This document shows positions 5,125-8,222 of a DNA stretch of 8,222 bases, piece by piece. A program made the position numbers and the translations under genes. The stretch covers positions 1-8,222 of the forward strand of contig CAJXRL010000114.1 of the NCBI GenBank assembly GCA_913059105.1. The letters run 5' to 3'. The notes beneath the pieces were generated by a model. That model saw only the letters and a list, made by a program, of their open reading frames with translations, had not been told where the DNA came from and searched no databases. The stretch's first letter is position 1. Each line of letters starts with the position of its first letter. The DNA comes from an uncultured Flavobacteriales bacterium. Its GTDB lineage: Bacteria; Bacteroidota; Bacteroidia; Flavobacteriales_E; Vicingaceae.

Positions 5125-7767
5125 ATGGAATCTAATTTTTCACAACGAGTAAAAGACGTCATTACCTATAGCAGAGAGGAAGCTTTGCGATTAGGTCATG
5201 ATTATATAGGTATTGAGCACCTTTTATTAGGTATGATCCGAGAAGGACAAGGAAGTGGAATTCAGATTTTAAATTCTCTCGGTGCAGACTTGAATGAATT
5301 GAGAAGCCGAATAGAAAGTTCTACTAAAGTAGGTAGCAGCTCCATTAATCACCTATCGAATATTCCTCTTGTAAAGCAAGCTGAAAGGGTTTTAAAAATA
5401 ACGTACTTAGAAGCAAAGCTTTTCAACCAAAGTTTAATCGGAACTGAGCATTTACTACTTTCTATCTTAAAAGATGCTAATAATATAGCTACGCAAGCTT
5501 TGGAAGAGCAAAATGTATTCTACGAATCTGTAAAAGATGAGTTAGAAAGCATATTGTCTAACAAACCAACTTCTAGTCCTAGAAACGAATTGCCAGGTAA
5601 TCCTACAAACGACGATGATGAGTCTTCAGGCTTTTTAGGATCAGGAAGCGGTTCAAGCAGACCTACAGGAGATTCCGGAGCGACAAAGGGCGGTGATTCA
5701 AAATCTAAAACACCTGTTTTAGACAATTTTGGACGTGACCTTACAACTATGGCAGAAGAAGGAAAGCTGGATCCTATAGTTGGCCGAGAGGCTGAAATTG
5801 AAAGAGTGTCACAAATTCTTTCAAGAAGAAAAAAGAACAACCCTATATTAATTGGTGAGCCAGGTGTTGGTAAATCAGCAATTGCAGAAGGTTTAGCGCT
5901 TAGAATTATTCAAAAGAAGGTTTCTAGAGTGTTATTTAATAAACGAATTGTAACGCTTGATTTAGCTTCTTTAGTAGCAGGAACAAAGTATAGAGGTCAG
6001 TTCGAAGAGCGAATGAAAGCAGTAATGAATGAGTTAGAGAAATCTCCTAACATTATTCTATTCATCGATGAAATTCATACTATTGTAGGTGCAGGTGGAG
6101 CTTCTGGATCGTTAGATGCTTCTAACATGTTCAAACCAGCCTTGGCAAGGGGAGAAATTCAATGTATTGGAGCCACTACTTTAGATGAGCACAGACAACA
6201 CATTGAAAAAGATGGTGCCTTAGAAAGACGTTTTCAAAAGGTCTTAGTTGAGCCAACTTCAAATGAAGAGACTTTTCAAATATTAAATAATATTAAAGAC
6301 AAGTACGAAGAGCATCACAATGTAAATTATACAGAAGAAGCATTAAGAGCTTGTGTAAATTTGACAGACCGTTACATGACAGACCGTCACTTGCCAGATA
6401 AAGCGATAGACGCTTTAGACGAAGCAGGTTCAAGAGTTCACATTACCAATATTAAGGTACCACAAAACATTATTGAGATTGAAGCTCAAATTGAAGATGT
6501 TAAAGTGGAAAAGAATAAAGTAGTAAGAAGTCAAAAGTATGAAGAAGCAGCTCGCTTAAGAGATTCTGAAAGACAATTGACTGAAGCTTTAGAAATTGCC
6601 AAACAAGCATGGGAAGAGGAAACAAAGAACCATCGGGAAACAGTTAGCGAAGAAGATGTTGCTGAAGTTGTAGCCATGATGACAGGCATACCCATGAAAC
6701 GAGTAGCCCAAAAAGAGGGTAAAAAACTCGTTAAAATGTATGACGACATTCACGATAAAGTAATTGGACAAGAAGATGCCATTCAGAAAGTAGTAAAAGC
6801 CATACAAAGAAACCGAGCTGGATTAAAAGATCCAAATAAACCAATTGGTTCATTTATTTTCTTAGGCCCAACAGGTGTTGGAAAAACACAGTTAGCTAAA
6901 GTTCTAGCTAGACATTTATTCGACAACGATGATGCTTTGATCAGAATTGACATGAGCGAATACATGGAGAAATTCGCAGTAAGTAGACTAATTGGAGCAC
7001 CTCCGGGATATGTAGGTTATGAAGAAGGTGGACAGTTAACAGAAAAAGTTAGAAGACGCCCCTACTCTGTTATTTTATTAGATGAAATTGAAAAAGCTCA
7101 TCCTGATGTATACAATTTACTATTACAAGTTTTAGACGATGGTTTGGTAACGGATAGCCTTGGAAGGAAAATTAGCTTTAAGAATACCATTATCATCATG
7201 ACTTCGAACATTGGTGCGAGACAGTTAAAAGATTTTGGAGCAGGAGTTGGATTTTCTACCGCAGCTAAGAAAGAGAATCAAGACAATTATGCCAGTGGCG
7301 TAATTAAATCAGCCTTAAAAAAGGCATTTGCTCCTGAATTTTTGAATCGAATTGATGACATCATGATCTTTAATTCGTTGACAAAAGAGCATATTCACGA
7401 AATAATCGACATTGAGCTAGAAGGTCTTTATAGCAGAACAAAAGAAATGGGCTTTACTGTTGAAATTTCTGAGCCTGCGAAAGGTTTTATTGCAGACAAA
7501 GGTTATGACCCTGATTATGGAGCGAGACCATTGGCAAGAGCAATACAAAAATATGTTGAAGATCCTTTAGCGGAAGAAATTATTCAATCTAGATTGTTAG
7601 AAGGCGATTTAATTAGCATTAAGCTTGACGATAAAAAAGAGAACATTAAGATTGATATTATTAAGCCTACAAAGACGTTAAAGTCTGCTGAGAAAAAAGG
7701 TTTACCGGAAGCTAAGAAACAAGATGATACGTCTGCCAAGGCATCTGACGAAACATCCGCTGAATAA
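5125..7767 (+). CDS. clpC: ATP-dependent Clp protease ATP-binding subunit ClpC
   Basis: This 880-residue AAA+ unfoldase is of the ClpC type. It forms a hexamer that unfolds substrates and threads them into the ClpP peptidase, which is not encoded here. The N-domain (about 1-142) has two Clp_N repeats, seen as IGIEHLLLGM and IGTEHLLLSI. A Gly/Ser/Asp-rich linker (about 145-195) leads to AAA module 1, with Walker A GEPGVGKS (244-251) and Walker B LFIDEIH (312-318). A short middle domain with a UVR-like helix pair (about 451-492, including KYEEAARLRD) marks ClpC and rules out ClpB, whose middle domain is much longer. Module 2 has Walker A GPTGVGKT (581-588), Walker B VILLDEIEK (649-657), the ClpP-docking tripeptide VGF (708-710), FLNRIDD (739-745) and the sensor-2 region GYDPDYGARPL (793-803). 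The tail is rich in Lys, Ala and Asp. The start at 5125 is chosen because the family N-terminus begins near MESNFSQRVKDVI; an in-frame ATG at 5056 would add 23 residues unlike the family. Confidence 0.96.
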   Translation: MESNFSQRVKDVITYSREEALRLGHDYIGIEHLLLGMIREGQGSGIQILNSLGADLNELRSRIESSTKVGSSSINHLSNIPLVKQAERVLKITYLEAKLFNQSLIGTEHLLLSILKDANNIATQALEEQNVFYESVKDELESILSNKPTSSPRNELPGNPTNDDDESSGFLGSGSGSSRPTGDSGATKGGDSKSKTPVLDNFGRDLTTMAEEGKLDPIVGREAEIERVSQILSRRKKNNPILIGEPGVGKSAIAEGLALRIIQKKVSRVLFNKRIVTLDLASLVAGTKYRGQFEERMKAVMNELEKSPNIILFIDEIHTIVGAGGASGSLDASNMFKPALARGEIQCIGATTLDEHRQHIEKDGALERRFQKVLVEPTSNEETFQILNNIKDKYEEHHNVNYTEEALRACVNLTDRYMTDRHLPDKAIDALDEAGSRVHITNIKVPQNIIEIEAQIEDVKVEKNKVVRSQKYEEAARLRDSERQLTEALEIAKQAWEEETKNHRETVSEEDVAEVVAMMTGIPMKRVAQKEGKKLVKMYDDIHDKVIGQEDAIQKVVKAIQRNRAGLKDPNKPIGSFIFLGPTGVGKTQLAKVLARHLFDNDDALIRIDMSEYMEKFAVSRLIGAPPGYVGYEEGGQLTEKVRRRPYSVILLDEIEKAHPDVYNLLLQVLDDGLVTDSLGRKISFKNTIIIMTSNIGARQLKDFGAGVGFSTAAKKENQDNYASGVIKSALKKAFAPEFLNRIDDIMIFNSLTKEHIHEIIDIELEGLYSRTKEMGFTVEISEPAKGFIADKGYDPDYGARPLARAIQKYVEDPLAEEIIQSRLLEGDLISIKLDDKKENIKIDIIKPTKTLKSAEKKGLPEAKKQDDTSAKASDETSAE

Positions 7768-7786
7768 TAATTAGAAACATTACTTT

Positions 7787-7818
7787 AAAGCCCTACTCAA
7801 ATTGAATAGGGCTTTTTT
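7787..7818 (+). terminator. Intrinsic terminator after clpC
   Basis: AAAGCCCTA at 7787-7795 pairs with TAGGGCTTT at 7807-7815, and the T run continues to 7818, giving six T. TCA and TGA inside the loop (7797-7799 and 7803-7805) can extend the stem after one mismatch. It starts 20 bp after the clpC stop. On the opposite strand only a short T run follows the stem, so it acts mainly on clpC. Confidence 0.9.
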
Positions 7819-7998
7819 GTTTGTTACAAAACAAATATATAAGTACTTAACCGAGCATTTGAAGAAAATGTACAATTTGATTTAAGCCTTTTTAATGCAC
7901 ATATTGTCTATGTCATTAACAGATTCCTGTAGATAATAATTGCCAGCTTTCTTTTTGAAAGAGTTTTTCTGAAACCAAATTCTAACTACAGGCGGAAC
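7819..7998. other. Apparent non-coding stretch between terminators
   Basis: This lies between the clpC terminator and the terminator of the last minus-strand gene, so neither neighbour should transcribe it. It has no plus-strand frame of useful length. On the minus strand a frame is open from 8046 down to a TAA at 7882-7884 (54 codons) but lacks an ATG near its beginning and its first third is the terminator palindrome itself. I do not call it a gene. A small inverted repeat (TTTGTTT at 7816-7822, AAACAAA at 7829-7835) follows the clpC terminator. Confidence 0.5.
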
Positions 7999-8037
7999 AA
8001 AAAAAAGCCTTCTCAATTTTAAAATTGAGAAGGCTTT
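7999..8037 (-). terminator. Strong minus-strand terminator, 17-bp arms
   Basis: Bases 8004-8037 form a 34-bp perfect palindrome (GCCTTCTCAATTTT followed by its complement, with AAA/TTT outside). Read on the minus strand it is followed by a run of eight T (8006-7999), the pattern of an intrinsic terminator. It starts 20 bp after the stop codon of the partial minus-strand gene at 8058-8187. On the plus strand the T tract is broken by AGC, so termination in that direction would be weaker. Confidence 0.9.
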
Positions 8038-8057
8038 AGCTTTTTCTTAATTACAGA

Positions 8058-8187
8058 TTAGAATTTAAATGTATTCTCATCAACTTTTGGATTTAAAATA
8101 ACTTTTTCAATAGTCATTTCCATTTTTTGTGTACCCATATTTCTTAATATTTTATGTGGTAGAATTATTTTCTTCACAGCTTTATAG
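8058..8187 (-). CDS. C-terminal fragment of unidentified protein (partial)
   Basis: The minus-strand frame entering from the adapter junction at 8187 encodes 42 residues and stops at 8058-8060; the 5' part is missing from the window. The fragment runs from YKAVKKIILPHKI through MGTQKMEMTIEKVILN to a C-terminus NTFKF. Evidence that it is a real gene end is the uninterrupted frame, the codon use like the neighbours, and the strong terminator 20 bp after the stop. The pattern of alternating basic and hydrophobic residues followed by N-x-K-x-D-x-x-x-F is reminiscent of the last strands of LolA-like lipoprotein-sorting domains, which in Bacteroidota also occur at the end of M16-type peptidases. 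That is a weak resemblance from memory, and I do not assign a function. Confidence 0.6.
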
Positions 8188-8222
8188 CTGTCTCTTATAC
8201 ACATCTGACGCTGCCGACGATC
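8188..8222 (-). other. Nextera i5-side sequencing adapter (artefact)
   Basis: CTGTCTCTTATACACATCT at 8188-8206 is the reverse complement of the Tn5 mosaic end, and 8207-8220 continue as the reverse complement of the Nextera read-1 adapter. The final TC at 8221-8222 would be the first two bases of the i5 index read in reverse, too few to identify it. Genomic sequence ends at 8187. Confidence 0.98.

Noticed and set aside
5520..5840. Minus-strand open frame of 106 codons inside clpC, with others at 6531-6965
   Set aside because: All lie opposite well-defined ClpC domains, and several overlap one another in different frames, as expected of chance frames opposite a real gene.
49..8187. tRNA, rRNA, CRISPR, integron, phage or defence system
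   Set aside because: I saw no cloverleaf-like region, no spaced direct repeats, no transposase or integrase motifs and no defence-family domains. The genes are core housekeeping functions.

Overview
The window is a low-GC chromosomal segment of a Bacteroidota bacterium, probably in or near the Flavobacteriia. The evidence is the protein families and their order (ClpC divergent from GyrA, GyrA followed by a secreted TPR protein), starts preceded by A-rich leaders without Shine-Dalgarno sequences, and promoters of the Bacteroidota type (TTTG, about 19 bp, TAnnTTTG). The first 48 and last 35 bases are not biological: they are Illumina Nextera (Tn5 tagmentation) adapter sequence, so the genuine insert is 49..8187.

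Layout: 49-166 holds the promoter region of an HU-type nucleoid protein gene, with an array of AAAACC/GGTTTT repeats around the -33 element. The HU gene (167-439, +) ends in an intrinsic terminator and is followed by an hslR-like S4-domain RNA-binding protein gene (530-895, +). A long perfect hairpin at 893-942 separates hslR from two convergent minus-strand genes: a secreted TPR protein (951-2219, -) and, upstream of it, gyrA (2275-4863, -). A very good promoter match lies in the 55-bp gap between gyrA and the TPR gene, so the TPR gene may be transcribed both with gyrA and alone. A divergent intergenic region of about 260 bp separates gyrA from clpC (5125-7767, +), which ends in its own terminator (7787-7818). 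The last 370 bp hold an apparently non-coding stretch, a strong minus-strand terminator (7999-8037) and the C-terminal end of a further minus-strand gene cut by the adapter junction (8058-8187).

The genes are housekeeping functions: nucleoid architecture (HU), rescue of stalled 50S subunits (HslR), DNA supercoiling (GyrA) and ATP-dependent protein unfolding for ClpP (ClpC). HslR and ClpC both belong to protein quality control, and HU and GyrA both shape DNA topology, but nothing here shows a dedicated joint system. I found no mobile element, CRISPR array, RNA gene or evident novel system. The items most worth a second look are the adapter ends, the repeat array at the HU promoter, the palindromes between gyrA and clpC, and the unexplained open frame in the 3' intergenic region.
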